Made by a program: the position numbers and the translations under genes
Part shown: one piece after another, positions 8,390 to 17,498 of the stretch
Layout of the letters: every line of letters begins with the position of its first letter
Position numbering within the stretch: position 1 is the stretch's first letter
The notes under the pieces: model-generated
Database searches by the model: none
The model's input: the letters and a program-made list of their open reading frames with translations, nothing else
Told to the model about the DNA's origin: nothing
NCBI RefSeq assembly: GCF_023015625.1
Contig: NZ_JALKAH010000001.1
Coordinates: forward strand, 434,001 to 498,000
Origin: Yoonia sp. F2084L
Lineage (GTDB): Bacteria; Pseudomonadota; Alphaproteobacteria; Rhodobacterales; Rhodobacteraceae
Reading direction: 5' to 3'
DNA: 64,000 bases

Positions 8390-9307
8390 TCAAAGACCAA
8401 GTGCGGCCAGCTTATCGGTTTGCCGCTTTGCCAGCGTATCCACCTCTGATTTGGTTGCTGCCGTCAAAACCCCACCGGGTTTGCGCACGGTGTCATGGGC
8501 TATCACGCCGCGCTGCGCCAGCGTGTATTTGCGGATCGCGAGCCCAAGGCCCGGCTGCGCCTCGTAACGCACCATGGGCATATAGGCGTCAAAGATATCG
8601 CGGGCGCGGTCCAGATCGCCGGACCGATATGCCGTGACAACCTGGGCCATCATCTCGGGGTAGGCAAAGCCGGTCATGGCCCCGTCCGCGCCGCGCAGCA
8701 TCTCCTCTAACAGATAAAGCCCGCCATTACCGCAGAGGATCGAGATGCGGCGCGCACCGGCACCCGATGCAGCACGCAACGCGCTGATCTTTTCCAGACC
8801 CGGCCAGTCTTCGTGTTTCAGCATCACGCATGTGGGGCAGTCCGCCACGATTTGCAGGATCGCGGATGTCGGGATGACCACGTTGGTGACCAGTGGGAAG
8901 TCTTGCAAAACGAAAGGCGCGTCGCCCAGAACTTCGGCCGTGTTGTGGTAGTAGGTGATGATCTGTGCGTCGGTTTTCAGGCTGCCGGGCGGGGCGACCA
9001 TGACGCCTGCCGCACCCATATCCATCGCGGCATCCGATAGCGTTTTCATTGCGGCAAAGCCGGGGGCAGAGACGCCAACGACGATCGGGACCGAACTGCG
9101 CGCCGTGACGCGTTTGACGACCGCGACGGATTCCTCCGCCGTCAGCTTGCCTGCTTCGCCCATCATCCCAAGGATCGTCAGGCCCGTCGCGCCCTTTTCG
9201 ATGTAGAAATCCACCATCCGGTCGACGCTGTCCCAATCAATCGCACCATCGGGCAGAAACGGGGTGACGGCGATGGTAAAGACCCCTTGGGCGGTTTCAT
9301 CAAGCAT
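8390..9307 (-). CDS. DapA/NAL-family lyase or aldolase
   Basis: A 305-residue class I aldolase-fold protein of the dihydrodipicolinate synthase / N-acetylneuraminate lyase family. The Schiff-base lysine is K164 in CVMLKHEDW. Two DapA hallmarks are absent: the GTTGE substrate loop reads GMMGE (M48, M49) and the YNVP tyrosine is replaced by Q135 in VLQDFP. So it is unlikely to make dihydrodipicolinate. A keto-acid lyase or dehydratase feeding a semialdehyde to the dehydrogenase at 5960 would fit the neighbours but is inference. Start has AAAGGAA upstream and overlaps the preceding cistron by 8 bases; the stop abuts the convergent M19-like gene with no gap. Confidence 0.8.
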   Translation of the reverse strand: MLDETAQGVFTIAVTPFLPDGAIDWDSVDRMVDFYIEKGATGLTILGMMGEAGKLTAEESVAVVKRVTARSSVPIVVGVSAPGFAAMKTLSDAAMDMGAAGVMVAPPGSLKTDAQIITYYHNTAEVLGDAPFVLQDFPLVTNVVIPTSAILQIVADCPTCVMLKHEDWPGLEKISALRAASGAGARRISILCGNGGLYLLEEMLRGADGAMTGFAYPEMMAQVVTAYRSGDLDRARDIFDAYMPMVRYEAQPGLGLAIRKYTLAQRGVIAHDTVRKPGGVLTAATKSEVDTLAKRQTDKLAALGL

Positions 9308-9980
9308 CGGATGTTCCTTTATGGCTAAGGTTCAGGGCGATGTGGCCCATCGCCATTGCAACAGCGGCTTGGCAGGGTTCCACCACAGGAAGTCCCAATT
9401 TGTCCTCAAGCGTGCGGCGATATTGGGCCATTCCGGCACAACCCATGATCAGCACATCCGCGCCATCGGTATCTCGCAGTCGCTTGCCAACCGTGATCAT
9501 CGCGGCCAGACTTTGCTCAGGATCAGACAGGTCAGCCACGCCTAGCCCCAGCGCGCGATCACCCGCAAGGCGGTTCGACACGCCCATCGCGCCGAAAGCG
9601 CGCAGATGGCGCGGAATTGAGGCGGGCAGGATCGCGATCACGCCAAAGCGCTGTCCAAGAGTAAGGGCCGTCATGACCGCAGCCTCTTGAATGCCAATGA
9701 CGGGCAGGGTGGTTTGATCCCGCAAGGCGTGAAGACCCGGATCACCAAAGCAGGCGATAACATAGCCCGCCGCGTCTTTTTGCGCTGCCGCCAGTTTGAG
9801 CATGGGGGCGATTGTCAGGTCGGCCTGACGCTGACTTTCGATGCCGGGCGGGCCTTCGGCCAGTGTCAGACAACGAATGGGCGTGCCGAATTTACGCAAG
9901 GGGTCAACGGCGGCTTTGATGCCATTCGTGACGGTCTGCGAAGAATTGGGATTGATGACGATCAATGTATCGCGTTTCAT
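9300..9980 (-). CDS. Asp/Glu/hydantoin racemase-family protein
   Basis: A 226-residue cofactor-independent racemase-family protein. The N-terminal VINPNSSQTVT is the substrate-binding signature of hydantoin racemases, and both catalytic cysteines are present: C77 in IACFGDPG and C181 in IMGCAGMA. Together with the amidohydrolase at 10375 it suggests racemisation of a 5-substituted hydantoin or related compound, though maleate isomerase or allantoin-type racemase activity is possible. The start overlaps the VOC gene stop (ATGA). Confidence 0.85.
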   Translation of the reverse strand: MKRDTLIVINPNSSQTVTNGIKAAVDPLRKFGTPIRCLTLAEGPPGIESQRQADLTIAPMLKLAAAQKDAAGYVIACFGDPGLHALRDQTTLPVIGIQEAAVMTALTLGQRFGVIAILPASIPRHLRAFGAMGVSNRLAGDRALGLGVADLSDPEQSLAAMITVGKRLRDTDGADVLIMGCAGMAQYRRTLEDKLGLPVVEPCQAAVAMAMGHIALNLSHKGTSDA

Positions 9981-10366
9981 GCACCGTCTCGCGTGGCTGA
10001 TTGGATTTCGATTTGGTAACCTTCGGGGTCATTGAAGACAAAAGCGCGGATCCCGATCTCATCGTTGATAAAGAGGTCCGAGAGCGCGTCGAGCTTTTTG
10101 TCCTGCGCATAGGCATACCACGCATCCACATCCGGCACCCGGATACAGAACTGAACGGGTTTGACGGCATGCCATTTATTCATGCCTTTGCTTTCATCGA
10201 CCAGACCGATGTGCGCGCCGGGGCAGATGCGGTAGATCTTGCACCAGCCTTGGTCAATGGCCAGCGGAAGACCAAGGATATCTTCGTAAAAGTGCATCGC
10301 GCGCGGCAGATCACGGTAGTAGAAAAACGTGATGGCAAGCTGGTTGAGGGCGTCAGGGCGGGGCAT
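9977..10366 (-). CDS. VOC-family (glyoxalase-like) protein
   Basis: A 129-residue protein of the vicinal oxygen chelate superfamily: two beta-alpha-beta-beta-beta repeats, with FYYRDLPRAMHFYEDILGL opening the first and FNDPEGYQIEI closing the second, where the Glu is a usual metal ligand. The expected N-terminal metal ligand at the FFYYRD strand is not obvious. The substrate cannot be told from sequence. It lies in the minus-strand operon between the amidohydrolase (8-base gap) and the racemase-like gene, with AAGGACCAAG before the ATG. Confidence 0.75.
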   Translation of the reverse strand: MPRPDALNQLAITFFYYRDLPRAMHFYEDILGLPLAIDQGWCKIYRICPGAHIGLVDESKGMNKWHAVKPVQFCIRVPDVDAWYAYAQDKKLDALSDLFINDEIGIRAFVFNDPEGYQIEIQSATRDGA

Positions 10367-10374
10367 CTTGGTCC

Positions 10375-11790
10375 TTAGCTTTGAGGTGGCGTTGGGGTGA
10401 CGGCAAGCGTGGGGCGGTTGATCTTTTGGCCCGTGCCGGGTGTGCCTTTGAATGCGCCGTTTTGAACGATATGCGCGCCGCGTAGCCAGACATCAGTGGG
10501 GTAGCCTTTGATTGTACGGCCAACCCAAGGATTGTAGCCAACGTTGTCGTGCAGGTCGTTTTCGGCATAAGTTACGGTTTTTTCCGGGTCCCAGAGCGTA
10601 ATGTCTGCATGCATTCCCGGGGCCAACGTACCTTTCTTCGGCAGCCCATAAATCTCAGCGGGGGCGGCGGATGTGAGGCGCGCAAAGCCCTCTGGCCCGC
10701 CGCGACCTTTGCTGACCATGGCATCAAACATCAAGGGCAGGCGGGTTTCCAAGCCCGGCAGACCGTTGGCGATTTCGTGGAAACCTGCGTGCGGTCCGGC
10801 GGACAGTTTGCCGCTTTCGTCAAAGCGGTAAGGCGCGTGATCGGAAGATACCAGTTGCACGTCGCCTGCGTGCAAAGCATCCCATAGTGCTTCTTGATCC
10901 GCCACATGCCTTTGCGGTGGCGAACACATCCATTTTCCACCCTCCAGCCCCGGTTGGCGCAGGATGTCTTCGGTCATGAACAGGTAATGCGGGCAGGTTT
11001 CGGCCCAGACCGGCGCGCCACGGACCCGCGCCGCACGGACCGCGGCGGCCCCTTGGGTGGTTGAGACGTGGAAGATCATCACCGGTTGTCCAAGATATTC
11101 GGCAAAGCGGCATATGCGCTCAATCGCTTCAATCTCCGCCATGCGCGGATGCGAGGCCGCGTGGTGATGTGGGGCGGTTTTGCCTGCGGCGATCAGCGCA
11201 GATTTCGCCTGTGCGATGATGGCGTCGGTTTCCGCGTGCACACAGACCAACGCGCCATGCGCCCGCGAGGTCGACATGACGCCAAGGATTTCTGCGTCAG
11301 AGAGTTGGATGTTGTAGGTCGTAAAGACTTTGATCGAGCGGTTTCCGGCGGTGATCAGCGCGCCGAGGTCAGCCTTAAAGTCCGCAACGCCTGTATCGGT
11401 CACGGTCATATGAAACGCATAGTCGATCATCGCGCCATGTGCCGCGCGAGCGCTGTAATCGGCGACCGTATCTGCCAGCCTTTCGCCTTTGGCCTGTGCG
11501 GCAAAGGAAATCACGCTGGTTGTGCCACCCATCGCGGCAGAGCGTGTCGCGGTTTCAAACGTATCAGCGTTCATTACGCCCATGCCGGACATTTGTTCGA
11601 TATGGGTATGAGGATCGACGCCGCCGGGCATCACATATTTGCCCTGCGCATCGACTGTCGCCTTGGCCGGGCCGAGTTCTACGCCGATCGCTGCAATCTC
11701 TTCGCCGCGCACCGCCAAATCGCCTGAAACAACCCCCTCGGGCGTTACGATCTGGCCGCGTGTGATCACCAGATCAAATGGGTCAGACAT
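10375..11790 (-). CDS. dihydropyrimidinase / D-hydantoinase-like amidohydrolase
   Basis: A 471-residue cyclic-amide hydrolase of the D-hydantoinase/dihydropyrimidinase family. All metal-site residues are visible: H61 and H63 in DPHTHIE, carbamylated Lys K154 in SIKVFTTYN, H186 in HAETD, H241 in HVSTTQG and D317 in SSDHAP. It would open a hydantoin, dihydropyrimidine or similar ring to an N-carbamoyl acid. No N-carbamoylase, pyrimidine-reductive gene or transporter is seen nearby, so the substrate is open. First gene of the minus-strand operon; GGAGCC precedes the ATG. Confidence 0.9.
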   Translation of the reverse strand: MSDPFDLVITRGQIVTPEGVVSGDLAVRGEEIAAIGVELGPAKATVDAQGKYVMPGGVDPHTHIEQMSGMGVMNADTFETATRSAAMGGTTSVISFAAQAKGERLADTVADYSARAAHGAMIDYAFHMTVTDTGVADFKADLGALITAGNRSIKVFTTYNIQLSDAEILGVMSTSRAHGALVCVHAETDAIIAQAKSALIAAGKTAPHHHAASHPRMAEIEAIERICRFAEYLGQPVMIFHVSTTQGAAAVRAARVRGAPVWAETCPHYLFMTEDILRQPGLEGGKWMCSPPQRHVADQEALWDALHAGDVQLVSSDHAPYRFDESGKLSAGPHAGFHEIANGLPGLETRLPLMFDAMVSKGRGGPEGFARLTSAAPAEIYGLPKKGTLAPGMHADITLWDPEKTVTYAENDLHDNVGYNPWVGRTIKGYPTDVWLRGAHIVQNGAFKGTPGTGQKINRPTLAVTPTPPQS

Positions 11791-11853
11791 GATGGCGGCT
11801 CCTTGTGGTTGGTCCGATCATGTTGCCCTTCGGATGGTCCGTTTCGCAAGTGT

Positions 11854-12150
11854 TTAGCTGCTGCTGCGTTTGCTTTTCAGATCACGGACCGATGCGCGCC
11901 CGATCATATGCGCGCCAATGGGCGAGGTGAGCATCAAAAAAACAATCGTGGCGATAACCCGTGCGGTCACTTCTGTTTCTTGCAGATAAATCGCACCACC
12001 GATCAAGATCAGGCTACTGCCCAAGACACCGGCCTTGGTCGAAGCGTGCATGCGCGTCAGAACATCGGGCAGGCGGATGACGCCAATAGCCGCGATCAGT
12101 GCAAAGAAGCCACCCAGAAGCAAAAACACAGAGATGATGATATTGATCAT
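11854..12150 (-). CDS. mrpG: MrpG subunit of the Mrp Na+/H+ antiporter
   Basis: A 98-residue membrane protein with three hydrophobic segments and the MrpG/PhaG pattern IGVIRLPDVLTRMHASTKAG near 24-43. It is the last subunit of the multi-component cation/proton antiporter. Its start overlaps the mrpF stop by four bases. The amidohydrolase operon begins 63 bases further on the same strand, and I see no strong terminator between them. Confidence 0.93.
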   Translation of the reverse strand: MINIIISVFLLLGGFFALIAAIGVIRLPDVLTRMHASTKAGVLGSSLILIGGAIYLQETEVTARVIATIVFLMLTSPIGAHMIGRASVRDLKSKRSSS

Positions 12151-12446
12151 TCTTCTGGTCCTCCACCTCTGGCCTCGCGCCGTTCGGCAAAGCGGGCAAG
12201 TGCGACCGTCGCAAGAAACCCGACAAGCGCCAGAACGAGAGCCACATCAAGCAAGGCATAAACCCCGGTTGCCACGGCCGCCACACCGCACACGGCGATG
12301 ATTGAGATCGTCATCATATCAAGGGCGACAACCCGGTCGGCAAGGGTCGGACCTTTTGCCAACCGAACGAAAGCGACAGCCAGCGACAGCATGACCATTA
12401 CAAAGGTCACATAAATGGACCAATCCAGAAATTCAGCAGACGTCAT
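12147..12446 (-). CDS. mrpF: MrpF subunit of the Mrp antiporter
   Basis: A 99-residue protein with three transmembrane segments and the typical RLAKGPTLADRVVALDMM segment of MrpF/PhaF near 28-45. Small hydrophobic subunit of the Mrp complex. It overlaps mrpE and mrpG by four bases each, so the three are translationally coupled. Confidence 0.93.
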   Translation of the reverse strand: MTSAEFLDWSIYVTFVMVMLSLAVAFVRLAKGPTLADRVVALDMMTISIIAVCGVAAVATGVYALLDVALVLALVGFLATVALARFAERREARGGGPEE

Positions 12447-12922
12447 TCTTCGAACACCTCTTTGACCATGCGTTCCATACCGGACTTTAAGCTGTGGATT
12501 ACCTCTTCCGGATCGTCTGCAAACATCGCATGAACGATCAGTGTTTTGCGGTCCGGCGTCACATCAAGGCTGAGCGTGCCGGGGGTGAGCGAGATCAGGT
12601 TCGTGACCAACAGGATTTCGATGTCCGATTTCACATCAAGCGGCATTTCGAGGATCGCGGGGTTGCTGTGATCCTTGGGTGTCAGCACGTCATAGGCGAC
12701 GCGGACGCTGGAAATGCAGAGATCATAGAGGAAAAACAACACCAGCCGCACGATGCGATAAGCCCGCAGATAGTATCCGCTGGGGCCTCCGAATAGCGGT
12801 TGCGCAATCCACAGTGTCGCAAAGCCGATGACAAAGCCGAACGACAATTGCATCAGCGTGAAACTGCCCCAAAGGCCCGCCCAGATCACGGCAAGCAGCA
12901 GGTTGAGAAGAAACAGGTTCAT
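12443..12922 (-). CDS. mrpE: MrpE subunit of the Mrp antiporter
   Basis: A 159-residue protein with two N-terminal transmembrane segments followed by a soluble domain. NLISLTPGTLSLDVTPD near 110-126 is the MrpE signature. The length is normal (about 160). Its start overlaps the mrpD stop by four bases. Confidence 0.93.
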   Translation of the reverse strand: MNLFLLNLLLAVIWAGLWGSFTLMQLSFGFVIGFATLWIAQPLFGGPSGYYLRAYRIVRLVLFFLYDLCISSVRVAYDVLTPKDHSNPAILEMPLDVKSDIEILLVTNLISLTPGTLSLDVTPDRKTLIVHAMFADDPEEVIHSLKSGMERMVKEVFEE

Positions 12923-14412
12923 GGTGTCTCTCCTAACACAGCAGCAATATAAGGCGAAGGATCAAGCAGTTGTGCGGTGGTACGTTCGGCAAAAACCACA
13001 AAGGGTTCAGGGTTCAGGCCGATAATAATCGTCAGCACCGCAAGGCCCGCAACGGGGATCAGTTGTGCGGCTTTGTTGGGTAGGGTCTTAAGCTCTGGTT
13101 CAATGCCCTCAGGGTGCGGTTTCCAGAACGCCTCGGCCCAGATTTTGGTCATGGAATAGATTGTCATCAGGCCCACGGCCAGCGCAATGAAGGCGACGAA
13201 CCACATCTCAAGGTCCAACGTTGCCTTGACGATGATGTATTTGGCCCAGAAACCCGAAAGCGGTGGAAAACCGGCCAGTGAGAATGCCGGGATCAGGAAC
13301 AGGATCGCAAGGAAGGGTGCTGATTTGTAAAGACCGCCGATCTGGTAAACCTCGGTGCCGCCGGTCAGTCGCTTGGCGATACCTGCGATCAGGAACAGGT
13401 TCGCTTTCACGATGATGTGGTGCACCAGATAGAACACCGCACCGACCAGCGCGAGCGGTGTCATCAATGCCAGTCCTAGGATCATGTAGCCGATTTGGCT
13501 GATGATGTGGAACGACAGGATTTTGCGGAAATCAGACTGCGCTGCCGCACCCAAAACGCCAATGACCATCGTAAAACAAGCGACCCAAAGCAGGACCGTA
13601 TGCGTGAACCCGATGTCGTGGTCAAAGACCATCGTGAACATGCGGATCAGGGCGTAGACGCCAACCTTCGTCAGCAGCCCTGCAAAGACCGCTGAGACGG
13701 CAAAGCTCGGCGTGTGATAGGCCGCAGGCAGCCAGAAGAAGAGAGGGAAGACAGCCGCTTTCACCCCGAAGGCCACCATGAACATCATCGCGACGACCGT
13801 CAGCAGCCCTTGGTTTTCGACCTCTTCGACCTTCAGCGCTAGGTCAGCAAAGTTAAGCGTGCCTGTCATGCCGTAAAGCAGTCCGATGCCTGTCAAAAAC
13901 AGGATCGTCGAGATCAGGTTGAGTGCGACGTATTTCACGCCGCCGTCGATCTGCTCTTTCCCGCCATTCAGGATCAGCAGGCCGAAGGACGCGATCAGCA
14001 TGACCTCAAACCAGACGTAAAGGTTGAAGAGGTCACCAGTGAGGAATGCACCCGTCACACCGGCCAGCAGAATCTGGAACAAGGCGTGATAGCCCAGTTT
14101 CGCCTGCCGTTCCGTAATGTCGCCCAAAGCATAGATGGCCACGGCAAAGCCTGTGATCGCAGTGATCAGAACCATGACTGCCGACAACAGGTCCGCGACC
14201 AGCGTGATCCCGAAAGGGGCGGGCCAATTGCCCATCTGTCCGGCGATCACGCCTGCATCCAGAACGACCACCATCAGAGCAATGGACGCAATCAGGCCCA
14301 GCCCCGATCCGATGATCGACACCCACGCGCCCAAGGGCGAGGACCGCAGCAGATAAGCGATGATCGACGCCACAAAGGGAATGACCAACGGAAGGGTGAG
14401 ATACCAGCTCAT
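12919..14412 (-). CDS. mrpD: MrpD, proton-channel-like antiporter subunit
   Basis: A 497-residue polytopic protein related to the NuoN/NuoM proton-translocating subunits of complex I, with about 14 hydrophobic segments. It includes YVWFEVMLIASFGLL and the lysine-bearing VKAAVFPLFFWLPAAYHTPS stretch. MrpA and MrpD are the two ion-translocating subunits of the antiporter. Six bases separate it from mrpC. Confidence 0.94.
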   Translation of the reverse strand: MSWYLTLPLVIPFVASIIAYLLRSSPLGAWVSIIGSGLGLIASIALMVVVLDAGVIAGQMGNWPAPFGITLVADLLSAVMVLITAITGFAVAIYALGDITERQAKLGYHALFQILLAGVTGAFLTGDLFNLYVWFEVMLIASFGLLILNGGKEQIDGGVKYVALNLISTILFLTGIGLLYGMTGTLNFADLALKVEEVENQGLLTVVAMMFMVAFGVKAAVFPLFFWLPAAYHTPSFAVSAVFAGLLTKVGVYALIRMFTMVFDHDIGFTHTVLLWVACFTMVIGVLGAAAQSDFRKILSFHIISQIGYMILGLALMTPLALVGAVFYLVHHIIVKANLFLIAGIAKRLTGGTEVYQIGGLYKSAPFLAILFLIPAFSLAGFPPLSGFWAKYIIVKATLDLEMWFVAFIALAVGLMTIYSMTKIWAEAFWKPHPEGIEPELKTLPNKAAQLIPVAGLAVLTIIIGLNPEPFVVFAERTTAQLLDPSPYIAAVLGETP

Positions 14413-14417
14413 TTTGA

Positions 14418-14774
14418 TTAGTTTTCTTTAGGTTCGGCGACGCGCATCTCGTCGGTATTCAGGGTGCCAAGGCTTTGATAAGCGCGAAAGGCAAGGATGA
14501 GAGCAAAGGCGAACAGGCCAAAGCCGATAACGATGGCGGTCAGCACCAGCGCCTGGGGCAGGGCGTTTGCGACCACACCGACGGGGGCATCCATGCCGTC
14601 AGGCACCAAGGGCGGTGCGCCCGGTGTCAGACGACCGGCGACAAAGATCGTCAGGTTCGCGGCGTTCGATAGCAGGATCAGCCCAAAGAGAAACCGCAGC
14701 AGATTGCGCGCTAGCATCAGATAGACAGCCGAGGCGACCAGAATGCCGATGAGGACAGACAGGATTTGCTCCAT
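14418..14774 (-). CDS. mrpC: MrpC subunit of the Mrp antiporter (NuoK-like)
   Basis: A 118-residue protein with three transmembrane segments, homologous to NuoK. LPQALVLTAIVIGFGLFAF near 73-91 is the conserved C-terminal helix of MrpC/NuoK. Its ATG overlaps the last base of mrpB. Confidence 0.94.
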   Translation of the reverse strand: MEQILSVLIGILVASAVYLMLARNLLRFLFGLILLSNAANLTIFVAGRLTPGAPPLVPDGMDAPVGVVANALPQALVLTAIVIGFGLFAFALILAFRAYQSLGTLNTDEMRVAEPKEN

Positions 14775-15193
14775 CAGACGGCCTCCTCCAATGAAAAGGC
14801 GATCGATAGGATCGCCCCGAGGACCACGAGATAAACGCCGATATCGAAGACCAGCACCGTGGACAGCGGGATGCCCTTGCTATCCTCAGTTTCGCCAATG
14901 AACAACCATTGCCCGGTAAACAGCGCGTCGCCCCAAAAGGCGGCCATGACCCCCGCAAGCAGCGCGATCCCCAGGCCTGCGCCCGCAATACTGCCGGGAT
15001 CAAACCGAAGCGCTTTGCGTGCGTCAGCCGTACCACAGGCGATGGCATAGACAACGAACCCGGTCGCTGCGATCAGTCCGCCGATAAACCCGCCACCGGG
15101 GGCGTTGTGCCCGCGCAACAACATATAGGCCGAGAAAACCAGCAGCAGCACCGCTTGCAGCCGCGCGCCTGCGATCAGTATGATGGAGTTCAT
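14774..15193 (-). CDS. mrpB: MrpB subunit of the Mrp antiporter
   Basis: A 139-residue membrane protein with about four hydrophobic segments and the conserved GHNAPGGGFIGGLI stretch near 28-41 typical of MrpB. It is a separate gene after mrpA, giving the seven-gene (group 1) arrangement rather than the fused mrpA' type. It overlaps mrpA by four bases. Confidence 0.94.
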   Translation of the reverse strand: MNSIILIAGARLQAVLLLVFSAYMLLRGHNAPGGGFIGGLIAATGFVVYAIACGTADARKALRFDPGSIAGAGLGIALLAGVMAAFWGDALFTGQWLFIGETEDSKGIPLSTVLVFDIGVYLVVLGAILSIAFSLEEAV

Positions 15194-17448
15194 GGCTTTT
15201 CCTCCTCAGGCTTACTTTTCAGCAATGCAAAGATGCTGATGGCGGCGATCAGAACGACCGCGATTTCGCCGAAAGTATCCAGCGCGCGGAAGTCGACGAG
15301 GATCACGTTGACGATGTTCTGACCGAATGCTTCTGGCCAGCTGGCGGTTTCAAAGAAGGTTGTCAGTTCACGATCAATCGGGCCGGTGGTGACCTTCAGC
15401 AGGATAATCGTGGTCACGACGCCCAAACCAATCGCGATGATCGCATCAAGCCAGCGTTTGCGAAGCGGTTCGGGCGTCAGCACCGGCAGTTTCAAAGCGG
15501 CCGCTGCGAATAAGACGACAACCAGCGTTTCCACCAGCAACTGCGTGATCGCCACATCCGGTGCACTATACAGGATAAAGATCATCGCCATCCCGATCCC
15601 AACCACGCCAAGACCTGCAATCGCGGTGATGCGCGAGTTCGTCATCAGCGTGAGTACGGCCCCAAGCAGCACCAGAACGAAGACCAGCCAGTCCCACAGT
15701 TCAACTTGCGGGATGCCCATCGCCGGGATGCCGGTGCTGCGGAACCATAGGGTGACCGCAAGGACAGCCAGTGCCGTACCAAAGGTCACAACCATATAGT
15801 GATATAGAACCCCGGTCTGGATTCTGCGCGTCAGCGCCTTAGAACCTGAAGCAATCCCAGCCATCAGCTTGTCCCAGCCGTTATCAAAGCTGGGTCCGCG
15901 TGTTGTCAGCCCGATCAGGAAAGTACGCAACGGCTGCTTAAAGGCGTAGATGGTAAAGCCCAGAACAAAGGTCGCGATACTCAGGAACAAAGGCAGGTTG
16001 ACGCCCGCCCAAAGCTTAAGCTCTTTGGCGGGTTCAGCATTGCCAATGATTGCTGCCACCGTCGGATTGACCAGCGTGGTCGCGAGCGTTTCGGGGAAGA
16101 TGCCGAAGAAAGCGCCCAAGATGGCCAGCACGACGGGGCCGACCAGCATGGGCCAGGGGGCCTCTTTCACGCCCGGAATGGGCTCGCCTGATCGGCTCCA
16201 GAAGGGGCGGAAAGATACGATACCCGCGATGGCGACCATCAAAGCGCTTGAGATCAAAACAGCACCGGCCACAAAGATAGGTTCGGATGCAACCGCAATG
16301 GCACCTGCGTATTTCAATTCTTTCCCGATAAAGCCCAGGAAGGGCGGGAAACCGGCCATTGAGAAGGCAGCAATCGCTGCTGCTGTCGCCGTGATCGGCA
16401 GCGCGCGTGCCAAGCCAAACAGACTGTTCGCATCACGGGTTCCCGTTTGCGCGTCCAGAATGCCGACGACAAGGAACAACGCCGCCTTGTAGAGTGAGTG
16501 CACAACAAGGAATGTAGCGGCCGCTGTGATCGTATACCCGCTCTCGTTACCCAGCAGCAGGGTCAGCGCACCAAGCGCCATCAGGGTGGTGTACGCCAAA
16601 GCAAGTTTCAGGTCGGTTTGGCGCAGTGCCATAACAGACGCGAACACCATCGTGATGGCGCCAAAGATGGTCAGCGTCCAAAGCCAGAAATCCGTGCCCG
16701 CCAGCGACGGATGCGTGCGCGCCATCAGATAGACGCCTGCTTTCACCATTGTCGCAGAGTGCAGATAGGCGCTGACCGGGGTGGGGGCCGCCATCGCGTT
16801 GGGCAGCCAGAAATGGAAGGGCATCTGTGCGGACTTAGTGAATGCACCGGCCAAAACCAAAAGCGCGATCGGCAGATACATGACGCTGTCTTTCAACACG
16901 CCGTCCATCGCGTTGATTTCGGACATCTCAAACGTGCCGGCGGTCGTGCCGATCAGGATAATACCTGCCAGCAGGGCCAAACCGCCGATGCCGGTCATCA
17001 TCAATGCTTGCAAGGCCGAACGGCGTGCTTTCACGGTGTCATGGCTGAACCCGATCAACAAATATGACGTAATCGTTGTCAGCTCCCAAAAAACGAATAG
17101 GGCCAGCAGGTTATCGGATATAACTAATCCGATCATCGCCAGCATGAAGCTGGTCAAGTAAAGCGAAAACCGCGCCTGATGGACGTGCCCGGCCAGATAG
17201 CGCGCAGAATACAGCATCACCAGCGCGCCAATGCCCGTGATCAAAAGTGCAAAGGTCAGGCTAAGCCCGTCAATATATATGCTGACGTTGACCCCAAGGC
17301 TGGGCACCCACTCCCAGACAAATCGCAGTGTATCACCGCCCCCGATGACAGGGATCATCTGCGCGAACCATACAAACAGGCTGCCAGCAACAACGACAGG
17401 AAGAAGGCCAGCGAGTGTCATCCAGCGGGTAGGCGTTGAAGTATCCAA
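15190..17448 (-). CDS. mrpA: MrpA, large NuoL-like antiporter subunit
   Basis: A 752-residue inner-membrane protein with roughly 20 hydrophobic segments: a NuoL-like antiporter core (KSAQMPFHFWLPNAMAAPTP, HSATMVKAGVYLMARTHP) followed by a C-terminal MrpB-like extension. It couples Na+ efflux to H+ uptake for pH and salt homeostasis. The frame opens with a TTG at 17448 carrying a weak GGAA upstream; the first in-frame ATG is at 17421, which would drop nine residues. It follows the UspA gene by 50 bases and heads the mrpABCDEFG series. Confidence 0.93.
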   Translation of the reverse strand: MDTSTPTRWMTLAGLLPVVVAGSLFVWFAQMIPVIGGGDTLRFVWEWVPSLGVNVSIYIDGLSLTFALLITGIGALVMLYSARYLAGHVHQARFSLYLTSFMLAMIGLVISDNLLALFVFWELTTITSYLLIGFSHDTVKARRSALQALMMTGIGGLALLAGIILIGTTAGTFEMSEINAMDGVLKDSVMYLPIALLVLAGAFTKSAQMPFHFWLPNAMAAPTPVSAYLHSATMVKAGVYLMARTHPSLAGTDFWLWTLTIFGAITMVFASVMALRQTDLKLALAYTTLMALGALTLLLGNESGYTITAAATFLVVHSLYKAALFLVVGILDAQTGTRDANSLFGLARALPITATAAAIAAFSMAGFPPFLGFIGKELKYAGAIAVASEPIFVAGAVLISSALMVAIAGIVSFRPFWSRSGEPIPGVKEAPWPMLVGPVVLAILGAFFGIFPETLATTLVNPTVAAIIGNAEPAKELKLWAGVNLPLFLSIATFVLGFTIYAFKQPLRTFLIGLTTRGPSFDNGWDKLMAGIASGSKALTRRIQTGVLYHYMVVTFGTALAVLAVTLWFRSTGIPAMGIPQVELWDWLVFVLVLLGAVLTLMTNSRITAIAGLGVVGIGMAMIFILYSAPDVAITQLLVETLVVVLFAAAALKLPVLTPEPLRKRWLDAIIAIGLGVVTTIILLKVTTGPIDRELTTFFETASWPEAFGQNIVNVILVDFRALDTFGEIAVVLIAAISIFALLKSKPEEEKP

Positions 17449-17498
17449 TTTGGTATTCCGGTCAGCAAATAGTTGATGCGTTTAAGTGAGGTAGCGCC

